Positions 24,101-35,900 of a stretch of DNA of 64,000 nt are shown here, in pieces. The stretch is from Amia ocellicauda. Its lineage: Eukaryota; Chordata; Actinopteri; Amiiformes; Amiidae. The stretch covers positions 46,167,548 to 46,231,547 of the forward strand of contig NC_089850.1 in the NCBI RefSeq assembly GCF_036373705.1. Reading direction: 5' to 3'. The position numbers and the translations under genes were made by a program. How positions within the stretch are numbered: the first letter of the stretch is position 1; every line of letters begins with the position of its first letter. The notes below the pieces were generated by a model. That model was given only the letters and a program-made list of their open reading frames with translations, made no database searches and was not told the origin of the DNA.

Positions 24101-25445
24101 GGAGCGTTTGTAACCCAGAGACTTGAGTTCCTTGTGTTCTCCTGACCAGGGAAAAACCACCAGTGCTTTTTAACAAGTGCTCAAAGAAGGACTTTGCAGA
24201 AGATGGAGCTGACACTTTTGTCAAACTGCATGACATTTTGTATCCTCTCATATTTTCTACCTACGGTTTGATTACTTTGGGGGTGCACAGAATTTTGTTT
24301 TTTAAAGGGTTTTCGGGTTTATAAATGTCAACCAGTGTTATTTCAAGGTGACTTACCAAAAGGGGAAAATATATGGACTGAAGGGCAACTGCTTTCGCTT
24401 GGAAAATCAGACATCTTGCATTTAATCTCTTTTAATGATTTCAGTTGAACACTGGCCACGGTTAGTTACAGACATTATTATTTTTATGAATGTCCTTTTC
24501 TTGCCAAATGTTGGTAAGAAAGAGAACCCTTAGAAATTAATCACATGAAAGACCTTCAATAATCTCTAAACTAATCTGTGAATGAACTATTAAATTGTCC
24601 TTGTAGAGAAACTTTGGAAGGTTTTTTTTTTTTTTAAATCTAGCTTCTTCTCAGTTGGACATTTTGAAATCTTTATACATGACATTTTTATTTTCTACAA
24701 TCTGTATTGAATATCCACAGTGAAAGAGCACTGGACTGTATATTGTGATGACTGCTGCTGCTACTGTATTATATTTTCACATCAAGCTAATTGTTCTAGT
24801 AGGGTGACTAGTTAAAATTGACCTACCTCCTGACTGGAAGACCCAGATGAGTATTCTGTCCCCTGTGACCTTCGTGATAGTTTGAGTGCTTTGAAATGTG
24901 CTTCTCTCATCCCTGTGAAAGAAGATATTTTCTTTTAGCCGAAGAAGTTATCGACGGACAATTCTCTGAACTGAAAGCCAGAGCGGAGAGAGAACTGCAC
25001 GGGAACCTGTTGAGAGTTGACACCACTCATCAGGAGCTAAAACTGCCCGGGCTGTGTTGATTGAAGTGTTATGAGTGAGATTACGATCCAGATGGCCTTT
25101 TTGTGGTTATTGTGCAAAGAAGCAAACGATCCAGTTGTCCTTTGCAGTGTACGAAATGTAGCCCTCCATTAGATTTTGATATTTCCTGCTGCTTTACTTC
25201 ACCTGACCTAAAATGAGAATTGTAAGCCAGAGCAGAATTATTTGCATGTGGTTATTCACATTTTAGTATCATAGGTCTTCACCACAGTGTTTTAAAATAA
25301 AATTATTGCTCCCCACTTCTACTGTTGTCTTATGCATTGAGAAAATGGTGTATACTTGTGTGTGGAAGTCCAGACTCTGTCTGGAACTGAGCTATAAGCC
25401 CAGAGAATCTGAGTGAATCTGAATAAATGTCACTGCTGAACTCTG
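24101..25445 (+). other. tmem214: tmem214 3' untranslated region (inferred)
   Basis: Non-coding sequence after the TAA at 24098-24100. Poly(A) hexamers lie at 25296-25301 and 25422-25427; the second is followed by a GT-rich element (TTGTCTGCGTGTTTTT). No ORF of note. Confidence 0.65.
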
Positions 25446-26129
25446 AGTTGCTTGTCTGCGTGTTTTTAATAATCTCCTTGTGTGGTAAAGCTTATCTTGG
25501 CCTTGCAAATACTGTGATACTTGGTGGTTTTGATCTTATGTTGATATAGTTAAACTACTGAATGAATGGAAACCCTTTGACACTTGGATGTGGGGGTGAT
25601 GCTGAAAACCATAATTTATGATTTTGATGGAGAAAAATTTTTAACTTAGTTTTTTCTGTTTCCATACTTTTCTTGTGTGATGTGCTGAATGATTATGATT
25701 ATTATTTTAAGAGAAATGTATGTAGATCAAAGCCAAGTGAGAGTTTTGTATGAGATGTCACTCAATAGGTTACATTTGACTTTTAAGTATTAAAAAAATG
25801 AAGAGGCAAAGTGGAGTGAAACAATAGAGATTTGACTTCAGTGTAAGTGTACATTACAGTAGAATATTATGTGACAAACCAGTACTACATTATATTACGC
25901 TTTATGATCAATCACTGTATTAGTACAGTAAGTACAAAGTGAAAATGGCCTCCAAGACTAATATGTAAAAGCTCAATAGTGCTTTTGAGCAGTGAAATAC
26001 AGGACAAGCAAAATTGTTATACAGGGATAAAGGTGTGGTAGGATCTTTCAAAAGAACCCGACTCCGCCGGCTGGGTTCTCAGCCCTATTAGCACTAGTCA
26101 TGGACTAGCTCATGTTATTTTAGGCAAAG
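25446..26129. other. Intergenic, downstream of tmem214
   Basis: AT-rich spacer of about 0.7 kb with no ORF, RNA or repeat that I recognise. Confidence 0.6.
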
Positions 26130-26560
26130 TAGTCCCAGGGAGAGGATCAGGCAGGTTGACCCCCTGGTGCATGAGTCAGTTCCTGCCTCTTCACCTGCCC
26201 ATTGTGCCACTGGACACGGGTGGTCTGGTTCACCTCTACCAGCTGCAGGGTGGTGCTCCACATGATGGCCCCATTGGCCAGGATCAGCTGCCGGATCTTG
26301 CGGTAATCTTGCAAGATCAGAGACCATCTCGTCAATGAGCCCTTCCCCTTCTGGGAGCTTTGTGGATCCCACACAGCCTGACAAAGATGGCCTCCACAAG
26401 ACGGCAGCAGTCTGGCCAGTGGGCAAGCGAAGCAGTCGACGCCAGCCCACACTGCTTCAGGCTCTCCGCTCCAGGGGTGGACACGGCCTTCTTCTCAGGA
26501 GACCGGAACCTGGCAGCGAACGAGACAGTCACTAATGTGAGATAAAAGCATCTGTCATTA
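26130..26560 (-). pseudogene. Fragmentary GC-rich coding relic of unknown family
   Basis: This block is clearly more GC-rich than its surroundings and reads protein-like on the minus strand across two frames. The frame at 26332-26598 contains CRLVEAIFVRLCGIHKAP. The frame at 26147-26452 then contains SLTRWSLILQDYRKIRQLIL and TTLQLVEVNQTTRVQWHN. The two segments look like consecutive parts of one protein separated by a frameshift near 26345. No start, splice site or full ORF is evident. I do not recognise the family; it could be a processed pseudogene or part of a transposon protein. Confidence 0.5.
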
Positions 26561-26842
26561 CTATCTGAAATGCTGTAGCCATAGTCTAAAGCAGCCAAAT
26601 TATAAGGTCTCGATTGCTAAATTGAACCATAATTAAGCCTTAGTCAAACAGAACTCTGTGCGCTGAGTGGCTGGGCGCTGCTGCTGAGAGACATATCAAG
26701 CTTGTGATTGGCTCTGTCCATCTTTGGAAACATGGAATACGGGCACCCGATTGGTTAACGACCTACACAAGTACAGTGTTGCGTCACTCACAGCAGCAGT
26801 CTGCGGAACTTCAGCGCCTCACCGGCGGCTGCGGTCGTGGGG

Positions 26843-26929
26843 CCTTCGATAGCTCAGTTGGTAGAGCGGAGGACTGTAGTGGATGCCATGGGAATCCTTA
26901 GGTCGCTGGTTCGACTCCGGCTCGAAGGA
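26843..26929 (+). tRNA. tRNA-Tyr (anticodon GTA) with a 14-nt intron
   Basis: The acceptor arm pairs CCTTCGA with TCGAAGG, with discriminator A at 26929. The A box (TAGCTCAGTTGGTAGAGCGG) and B box (GGTTCGACTCC) are intact. Anticodon GTA is at 26876-26878. The intron 26880-26893 sits after position 37, the canonical place for eukaryotic tRNA-Tyr. Mature length without CCA is 73 nt. A T5 run shortly after the gene serves as pol III terminator. Confidence 0.96.
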
Positions 26930-27241
26930 CATTTTTATGTCTTTCTTTAATTTATCTTGTGTTTCTCATAATTCTTTGAGGCAGACTATTAAGTATGCAG
27001 GACACGTATGTGTAATTATCTTTATTTTTGGCATGGATTATTATCCATAGATACGTTTGGTAACACTATTTCACTATTTAAACAAACTCTGACCCACAAG
27101 TTCAGAAAGGTGTCGTGAATTTGCTACTAATAGTATTAAACGGCAAAATAATTGAGTTTCCAAATCGAGGCGATACTGATATCCATATAATAATTACATA
27201 CCAATACAGCACTAGTAGAGCAGCAGTATACGCTTGCGAAA

Positions 27242-27314
27242 GGGGGATTAGCTCAAATGGTAGAGCGCTCGCTTAGCATGCGAGAGGTAGCGGGATCGAT
27301 GCCCGCATCCTCCA
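27242..27314 (+). tRNA. tRNA-Ala (anticodon AGC)
   Basis: 73-nt cloverleaf: the acceptor stem starts GGGGGAT and pairs with ATCCTCC, with discriminator A at 27314. The anticodon arm is CTCGCTTAGCATGCGAG with AGC at 27275-27277. The T arm is GCGGGATCGATGCCCGC. The A and B boxes are intact and a T7 terminator follows at about 27318-27324. It lies 312 bp downstream of the tRNA-Tyr gene on the same strand. Confidence 0.96.
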
Positions 27315-27777
27315 CTGCTTTTTTTCCGCAGAGTATATTTGTTTCACACTTTGAGGGAAACTGTATTTATTATAAAACACAACACTGTTATAATACGAAC
27401 ACGAACATGCACAGATAGAGCAGAGAGCCGGGGGTTATTTTAGTCAATTACCACTAGTGCATAGTGGGGCTGAAAATGAGCGGTTAACATCCTCTCAAAA
27501 GCATTAGTTTGGTTTGGTGCACACATTGCAAAAAATGAAAACGCAACCCGCACAACAGCGCCTCCCTCCTAAGCAAAACTTCATGACGTTGCCAAACTGG
27601 TCTTGTTGTTGTCAAGATGGGGGAAATACCTCCTCCAGGTGGTAGAAATGGCCTCCTACAAGGTCCGACTTTTGGGTCTGTACGTGGGTGACAATATTTT
27701 CCTCATCGTGATTTTAATTGGATTATCCTCTACATTTGTGCAAGTAAAAATCGAGCCAAATACAGCCATACTACCAC
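27315..27777. other. Spacer between tRNA-Ala and the CCAAT minisatellite
   Basis: About 460 bp. A 63-codon ORF at 27603-27794 has hydrophobic stretches, but it runs into the minisatellite and shows no recognisable domain, so it is not called a gene. The segment could hold distal agbl5 promoter elements. Confidence 0.5.
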
Positions 27778-27986
27778 GGCGAGCCAATCACTGATTCCAT
27801 TGCTGACAAGTGTATGTTGTTATTGTTCTGTGCCAATCACTGTTTAGTTTGCTCACAAGTGTGTGTTGATATTTCTCTGAGCCAATCACTGTTTCCATTA
27901 CTCACTAGTGTAGGATGTTATTGCTCTGAGCCAATCACTGTTTCCCTTGCTTACGAGTGCATGTTGTTATTGTTCTGAGCCAATCA
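27778..27986. repeat. 49-bp minisatellite, about 4.2 copies, each with a CCAAT box
   Basis: CCAAT pentamers start at 27784, 27833, 27882, 27931 and 27980, exactly 49 bp apart each time. The unit begins GAGCCAATCACTG and continues with variants of TTGCTNACAAGTGTATGTTGTTATT. Copies differ by substitutions but not in length. The last CCAAT (GAGCCAATCAGCGGGC) leads into GC-rich sequence upstream of agbl5. Confidence 0.92.
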
Positions 27987-28634
27987 GCGGGCAGCTTTTT
28001 GTCGCCCCAGAGAGACGGGCGCTTGGTGGGTTTGTTTGGGTTTAAAGAGCTGGGTAGTGATGGAAAGGGGACGGGCAGACCAAACCTGAAAACACGCAGG
28101 ATTAATACTCGCAAACAGCAATGTATCTGATTAGACTGGATTATTGAATTTACATCTTTATTTTTCTTCGGATAATTCCGATTAACGTGTTGCATGTGCA
28201 TATAGTTAAATACAGCGTATATAGGCTAGTTTTATTTATATATCTATGCTTCTAATGGTAAACATGGATAGGTTAAGTACATTTTTTAATTCATCGCGAT
28301 GATGGTTTAGTTTTTTTATGTTATTTTTACTGTATCGAATTAAGTCTATGTTACACTACATATCCGGGAATATTTTGCATAAAAGGATCAGAACGAATAT
28401 AGCTCCTGCATTATAGGCTACAGATCACTGTGTGTTTTCATATATTCCTTCTATATTGTAAACAGTGTATTTTACTATAAATATATCTTTTTAATATTCC
28501 GCACTTTACATTACTTTTTACATATTTAATTTTAAATACATTTTATTTTCAGTTCAAAACCTTTATACTAATCTGCAAATTCAGTACTGTTTTGTGAGCA
28601 CAGCAACCTGCATATAAATCTCTGGACTCAACAG
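27980..28634 (+). promoter_or_regulatory. agbl5: Probable agbl5 promoter and first untranslated exon region
   Basis: GC-rich sequence (27984-28080) follows the last CCAAT box; AT-rich sequence follows. A strong 5' splice site (CAACAG|GTAAAGT) at 28634/28635 marks the likely end of a 5' untranslated exon, with a weak TATA-like CATATAAAT at about 28611-28619. The transcription start is not resolved: it may lie near 28000 or near 28550. Confidence 0.4.
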
Positions 28635-28752
28635 GTAAAGTCCTTAAACCCACGTATTTAACATTTACGTATTTATAAACTACTGATACTACTAATACTG
28701 CTACCACCACCACAAGATAGCAGCTTATATGTCTATATCTATCTCTACACAG

Positions 28753-28809
28753 ATTTAAAGATGTCTTTCGATCAGGGAATCCGGAGCACCGCAGAAAAGG
28801 AAAACGCCG
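28753..28809 (+). other. agbl5: Candidate agbl5 5' untranslated exon carrying a uORF start
   Basis: A pyrimidine-rich acceptor (TATCTCTACACAG) precedes 28753 and a good donor (GCCG|GTAAGA) follows 28809. The 57-nt exon contains ATG at 28761. Spliced to the acceptor before 29478, it opens a 30-codon upstream ORF. Existence of the exon is inferred from splice signals only. Confidence 0.5.
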
Positions 28810-29477
28810 GTAAGATCCAATTATCCTACACATGTCTGTTAAGGCTCATTGCAAATTAATGCGCTTTTTGTGGTTGGTAGCTACGGCCAAGTGTTATAGT
28901 AACTGTAATTGATATATAGGCCTATGCATTATGCTTAGTTATTGCTGTAAGCGTATACTATTTCTATATAATGAATGACTGCGAATGGGATCTGCGAAAA
29001 CCAGGCTGGTACTGATGCAGTGAATCACTTTGACAGGTGTATCCCGGTTCCTAGGCCAGGTCACATGTAGGCCTATATACCTGCTCTGTAACTTTCCTCA
29101 CCTTCTGGCAATGTAGCCGAAGAACAGATTTGTCTGTGAGGCCGTAAACTGGGATATCTATCTCCATCTTTATCTGATTTGACAGAAATCAAACGCCTAA
29201 TCAGGGTACTGAAATGTATTTTTACCAGTGTTATTTTTATTTTACTCTTGTTAAATGTTTTCATGAGAAATATATGTAGTTTGGGTTACAGGGTGTGTGG
29301 CATATAGGCTATCTGCTAAATAATCGAATTTTGCTTTATGCAAAGTAATTATTGCTTTAATCCATTCAAATGTTCTGTTCAGGCAACAGTAATAGAACTC
29401 TGTATTTGTTTCAGTCACAACAGTGGGGTCTGTTTTGAAATGTATTTATTGAACACACTTTGTATTTTTTTTTTCAG

Positions 29478-29560
29478 GTGTCAGGATTACTTTGACATCC
29501 TTCATGACAGGAGGGAAATGAACCTTCTTTGGGGTTTCCTCAGCCAGGAGTAATTCAGAT
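29478..29560 (+). promoter_or_regulatory. agbl5: agbl5 5' leader with two chained uORFs
   Basis: A poly-T acceptor (TTTTTTTTTTTCAG) precedes 29478. uORF1, entering from the exon at 28753, ends at TGA 29519-29521. uORF2 starts at ATG 29518-29520, overlapping that stop as ATGA, and runs 11 codons to TAA 29551-29553. The main ATG follows at 29561, 7 nt later. Confidence 0.55.
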
Positions 29561-29922
29561 ATGGAGTTCCGGTTCGGTAGCTTGATTTTCAGCTCCAAAT
29601 TTGACTCTGGGAACTTGGCCCGGGTCGAGAAGTTGGAACATCTTGAGCCAGAGGCAGAGGCAGCCAGTAATGGAAGTGCTACATCTGGGGTCTTGGGAGG
29701 CCCCCTTTCAGTGCCAGAGTATGAGTTTAATGTTTGGACTAAACCTGACTGTGCAGACACAGAGTTTGAAAATGGGAACAGGTGAGGGCTTTGTGCATCG
29801 CTAATGATATCCCATTCTTAAAAAACATATAGGCCTACATTTTAATGACTTTCCAGCTTGTTGGATTGCTTCAGTACATTTCCTGTAAATTCTAAAATGC
29901 AATAGAAGCATTAACAAAATAA

Positions 29923-29987
<65 letters not shown>

Positions 29988-32900
29988 TGTCCACACTTCA
30001 AGCATAGTATGATAGGAAAATATATATCTTAAAAGCTGAAATAATTTGTGTATATTTCATACCAGTAGATATTTATATGTACAAGTAAAATAAAACTATG
30101 ATATGGAAATATTTCAGATATGATTATTTATGCCTTAAAATTACATACAGGATTGCAATTAGTCTTTCTTTTGAAGCAAATGTCTTCAAAACAGAAAAAT
30201 TACCTCATAATTTCATTTGAACTATTGAATGTACTTTCAGAGAAACAGAGGCCAGTGATTGATTCTGGTAATAGAGGTGATGTCAGCGGGAGCCAGACAT
30301 CAGAGCTCTTACCGTCACCATTAATTTATAGAATGATGTTGTGATTCTTGCTAAGACATGTAAATCTTAAGAAAGTGAAATTTGATAACTGTTGAATACA
30401 TACTCTAGGTACTAGGTACTTGTAACTTGTAAGTCGCTCTGGATAAAGGGCATCTGCTAAGAAATACAATAATAAAGTGATATTGTTAATTTTTATTGCA
30501 ACTCTATCTTTTTGTCTAGGTCCTGGTTCTACTTTTGTGTGCGGGGAGCAGTCCCTGGGAAGCTCATGAAAATTAACGTTATGAATATGAACAAGCAGAG
30601 CAAGCTCTATGCACAAGGGATGGCTCCTTTTGTGAAAACCTTACCAGTGAAAACGCGATGGGAAAGGGTGCGGGACAGGCCCACGTTTGAGGTGTGCAGC
30701 GTAGGTCAAAAACAGTGCAAAACATGAATCCGTAATGCTGATTAAAATGTGTTGTGTTTCAAAGGCACGCTCTTATTTTCAGCATTAGATCATATTTCTG
30801 TGGTAGCTTTGTAGTTATTTTGGTATCCAGATTAATTTTGTTTGATTCAGTCCTGCTAATTTATCATGCCTCATCCTGTCCCTCAGCTGTGTTGTATCAA
30901 ATCCTGAACAGCTGCTGTTTATGCGTTTCACCGTACAGCAGTTTTGTCGAGAGTTTTTTTGCATGGCGACTAATGGCTCTAATAGCTTGAACCTGTCAGG
31001 GATATGCTCACCAAGTGAGTACAATACTTGCATTATGTTTCAGCATGCCATTGTTCCAGATAATTAAAGGTTGTATTTTTTATGCTGCATGAGTTGTAAC
31101 CTTAAATAAACTGATAGTCACTCTGCTGCAATAAACCAATTCGGTTATGGGTCTGATTAATAAGAATTTAAGCGTATTGAGATTAATCGGGAGTGTCTGT
31201 GGTGAAGTTCACAACAGAACCTGAGGTTGTGTGAACTGTTGTGAAAAACTGCACAGTTGCCAAGCAGCCATAGCTTGTGTGGCTTTCTTCTGTGTCATGA
31301 CTGTGTTCTGTGTTCTGGTTGCAGATGGTGGAGAACCAGTTTGTTCTGTCCTTCATGCACCGCTTCCTGGAAGTCCGTGGGACCACAACCTACTTTGCTT
31401 TTTGCTACCCATTCTCGTATGCCGAATGCCAGGACCTCTTGCTTCAGATGGATCATAAATTTGCCAACTCGATGCACTTGACAGCCAGCAGGTAGGATAG
31501 CAAAGCCTTGCAAGCTTTCTTTTGTTTCATGTGACCATCATTTCCACACCCTGTATTCTTGACTTTAAGCTGTCTGACAGTGAAAAGATCAAGTTAAAGG
31601 CTCAATAGTAATCTAAACCAAGATAAATCTGTGAACTGGCGCATACGTATGTTGGCACTGTGAACGCATTATAACTGGGCTTTACTGCAACTTACTAGGA
31701 TTAATAAATTTGTATGTCTTCATGTACAGCAACATGCAGGGTTGGTCCTTTACATATTCCCCATACACTTCTCCCACTGTACTCCTGGTTTCAATTTAAG
31801 TAAAGTCGTGTGTGTCATAGCCCTGTAGATTCCATCTATTACCACCGGGAGCTTCTCTGCCACTCCTTAGACGGACATCGAGTTGACCTCCTGACCATTT
31901 CATCATGTCACGGTATGATGGAAGAGAGGGAACCAAGGCTCGAAAAGCTGTTTCCTGACAACTGCACCCCACGTCCTTACAGATTTAAGGGAAAAAAGGT
32001 AAACAAAAAAAAAAACAGTATATATATTTTTTGTTAAATTATTTTCTGCCTGATTCTCGGTTGTGTGCATTTAAATCCATAACCTTTATCCCTTGCCCTG
32101 AACGCTTCTTCTGTAGGTATTCTTCCTCAGTAGTCGGGTTCACCCAGGGGAGACGCCCTCCAGTTTTGTATTCAATGGATTCCTAAACTTCATCCTAAAG
32201 CAGGACGACCCCCGAGCTCTCATGCTCCGAAAAATGTTCGTCTTCAAGCTGATCCCGATGCTGAACCCTGATGGAGTCGTGAGAGGACACTACAGGTGAT
32301 GGTTGTGGTACAGAGGGTCTTCTCTGTCTTTTTGGAAAGATAATTTTATTGTAAAGATCTACCATCTTTTTAGTTCCACAAGATCATATTTGAGCCTGTT
32401 CTCTGAAGTAGTTTCCCATTCCCCTAATTTCATATTTCTCAACTTGTTTTTCGAGATGTATGCATGCCAGTTTGAAAGTAGAGACTTAAATCTGCATACA
32501 TGACATCTAATACAACACTGAACAGCGCTATTGTTTAAAGACTTTGTTTTACGTTTGGTTTTAACAGAACGGATTCTAGAGGTGTCAACCTGAACCGCCA
32601 ATACCTCAATCCAAGTTTTGAACTCCATCCTTCTATATATGGCGCCAAAGTCATCCTACTGTACCACCACCTGCACAACCGCATTGGGCCAGACTCTCCG
32701 GACTGGAGGACGTTTGTATCCCCTCTCTCCTCCAACTTGCTGAGCACAAAGCCTTCCAATCATTCCAATATCAACTGCCTGTCCCCACGAGAGCGAGAGG
32801 TCCCTCTGTCTGAGATGGAGAAGAGCAACAACCTCAGGAACGAGACAGAGCACAGCGAGGGGGACTGCTTTGCGGCTGTCATGGCTTCGGCCCAGTCAGA

Positions 32901-35900
32901 AATCCCAATGCTCACAGAGGAGAATGGCAGACCGCTTTTCCCTGAGGTCACGACCAAAGGAGAGACCGACTGGAGGATCGACGGTGAAGGATCGTGTGGC
33001 AACGAAGGAGGCTGTGACGAGAACGAGGCTCTGAGGAGCGCCATGTCCTCCGACCTGTCCGAGCACATTCCGCCGCAGGAGAGCGGCATTGCTTTCTACA
33101 TTGACCTCCATGGGCACGCGTCCAAACGGGGCTGCTTCATGTATGGAAACAGTCTGTCTGAGGAGAACGAGCAGGCAAGTGCAGTGGCAGTCGCTTCATC
33201 ACAGGCCTCTCCGCTTACACCACACGGAAGTTGATGTCCAATGTGCTTATTTCCATACATGAGTTATTTAGCAATGTAAAACAAATCTAATATGTTTTAT
33301 AACTCGCAACATTGCCAACTTAAACTGAAACAAAATGCTACAAAGTGTGTCCATTTAAAACTGCTGTTTCTGTTGATGCATGGGACAGTTATTTGGTCAT
33401 GGAGTTCACCATTGGGACTGATGCTTTTGACCCTATTGGAATGTTGTAATTTCTGTTCCTTTGTGGCAGAAATCAGATGAGTAAATGTTACAGCAATACC
33501 AAGCCTGGTGAGTTGCGTCATTCTTGTGTATAACCTGTTTTTCTGTACTTTAAACCCTAATAAGGTGGAAAACCTGCTATACCCAAAGCTGATCTCCATG
33601 AATTCGGCTCACTTTGACTTCATGGGCTGCAACTTCTCCGAGAAGAACATGTACGCCAAAGACCGGAGGGACGGCCAGTCTAAAGAAGGCAGTGGGCGTG
33701 TGGCAGTGCATAAAGCCATAGGCCTGATCCACAGGTAATGAGAAACACAATATCATGTATGTGACAACCACACTGTAGTTCCTGAAGTAATTGGGCGGGC
33801 TTTCTGTCTCTGATCATGGATTATAGAAGAGGTCAGGTACTGTGTAGAGTGTTTGTGTGAAAGTCCAACAAATCCCGATATGTATGGGACAGCAGTGAGT
33901 TCCCACCTTAGCTGGACCTGCAGGTACGAGTCTGCACACCTGTACACCTGTCCACAGCACACGCCATGTCATGAAGCTTGGGGAGCTGCATGGTGGCTTC
34001 AGGAGGAGATTATTGATAGTGATGTAATGGCCTGCTCAGAGTACTGATCTCAGGACCATAGAACAACACCATAGGGAACACTGAATCAAAAAGAGCAATG
34101 CAGGGCAGCATTGTGGAGTAGAGGTTAGAGCTCTGCACTCGGAAGCGGAGGGTGCCATCCCAGGTGGGGGCCACTGCTGTTGTACCCTTGATTAAGGTAG
34201 TGTACCTAGACTGCACCAGTACAAACCTAGCTGTATGAATGGGTAACATTATGTAGAAATGTGATGTATTGTAACAATTGTAAATCATCCTGGATAAGGG
34301 TGTCTGATAAGAAATATAATAGCATTCTCTCACTGTGGGAGACATAGCAGTTTTCCTTTGGCCATCTATGACAAGGATTGCAGCAGTTGATGAGGCTAGG
34401 GGTGGACCTGCCACCCTATTCAACATTCAACATGAGCAGCTGTTAGTTCTGTTAGTTGTGTGTTGTCTGTAGTATATGTACTATATCATCATGCTATATA
34501 TGCATATGTAAGTAATATGGATGTACAGTAATTTAGACCTTGGTTATAGCAATAAAATCAAGCTATGAAACATTGTGGCTTGTGAGATGGTGTCTGTACT
34601 CAAGGCTTCTGTCAACGAGTGTTTTATCTTTCCCTGTGCTGTCCAGCTATACTCTGGAGTGTAATTACAACACCGGCCGCTCTGTGAATACGATTCCTCC
34701 TGCTTGTCACGACAACGGCCGGGCTACTCCCCCCCCACCCCCCGCCTTCCCTCCCAAATACACCATCGACGTGTTTGAGCAGGTAAATTTCAGGCTCTGA
34801 AAATGGAAAGTTTGTAAATTGTAAATATCAGTCCGTGCTAGAGATCGTGTTGGTTACATGCCAGGCGGGTAGAAGAAGCCTTTCTTTAAATGTTGTGAGG
34901 TCAAGGCCAATCTAGCCCACATGAAGTATGAATGAAGAGCTACAAATTTGTAACAGATTTTAAAATCAAATATTGGAAGATTATTTCTGTACAGGTATAT
35001 GCTAACCTGATGACCATGTCATGCTCATCTTTTCCTTTAATGAAGGGATTTTGTTATTTGATTAATGAAATCTTTTAACCTGTGATGAGTATAACGATTC
35101 TTCAGACTGACTGTGTGAAAGTCCAAGCTTTGTATGAGAGACCCTGAGCAAACAACCTGTAAATGTACAGTTTGAATCCTGCTCTGTCTCAGGTTGGCAG
35201 GGCCGTCGCTGTAGCTGCCCTGGACATGGCTGACTGCAATCCCTGGTCGCGCATCATCCTGTCGGAGCACAGCTGCCTCACCAACCTGCGGGCCTGGATG
35301 CTGAAGCATGTGAGGAACAGCAAGGGGCTGGCCAGCAACTGCAAGAAGAACAGCACCAAGGCCTCGCCCAAGGGTCCCACCATGTAAGAGTGTGTCTGTT
35401 ACCTTCCTGTTTACCTCCACTAACTGGAGAGGTCGGTCAATGTAAAAATCTACTGCTCACAATTTTCACTAGATGAAGTCTAAATCTGATTTTTGGAAAT
35501 AATGCTTTCTTGCCAAGGGTCATCTGACTGAGTCATTCTATGCAAAGGCCTGTTTTATAGCACCTTATGCAAAAACAGTGGTTTGAATTTGTGGTTAGGT
35601 TGTAATTAGTGTAGTTTTTCAACCCATCTAAAGGAGAACTGCAGTCACTAAAAACAGTGTATGAAATGAGCCCGAATCTTAATCTCAATGCTAGAACGGA
35701 TAATAGAGAACAGTAAACCACACCAGCTGTGAACTGTGCTTTCAGGGGACTGACGGCCTCCGCCTCGGAGAACTCGCTCAGCCGAGCCCGGAGTAACAGC
35801 AACGGCACAACCAGCGGGAGCAGCAGCAGCCAGCAGAACTCCCCGCAGCTCAAGAGCTCGCCCAGCTTCACCTTCGGCTGCAGCCAGGGGACCGGTAGGC

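Noticed and set aside
27603-27794. 63-codon ORF with a hydrophobic segment upstream of the minisatellite
   Set aside because: It extends into the repeat unit, has no family match I know and no transcript signals; kept only as spacer description.
27778-27986. Regularly spaced repeats that could suggest a CRISPR array
   Set aside because: The units are contiguous 49-bp tandem copies with no unique spacers, in a eukaryotic locus; it is a minisatellite.
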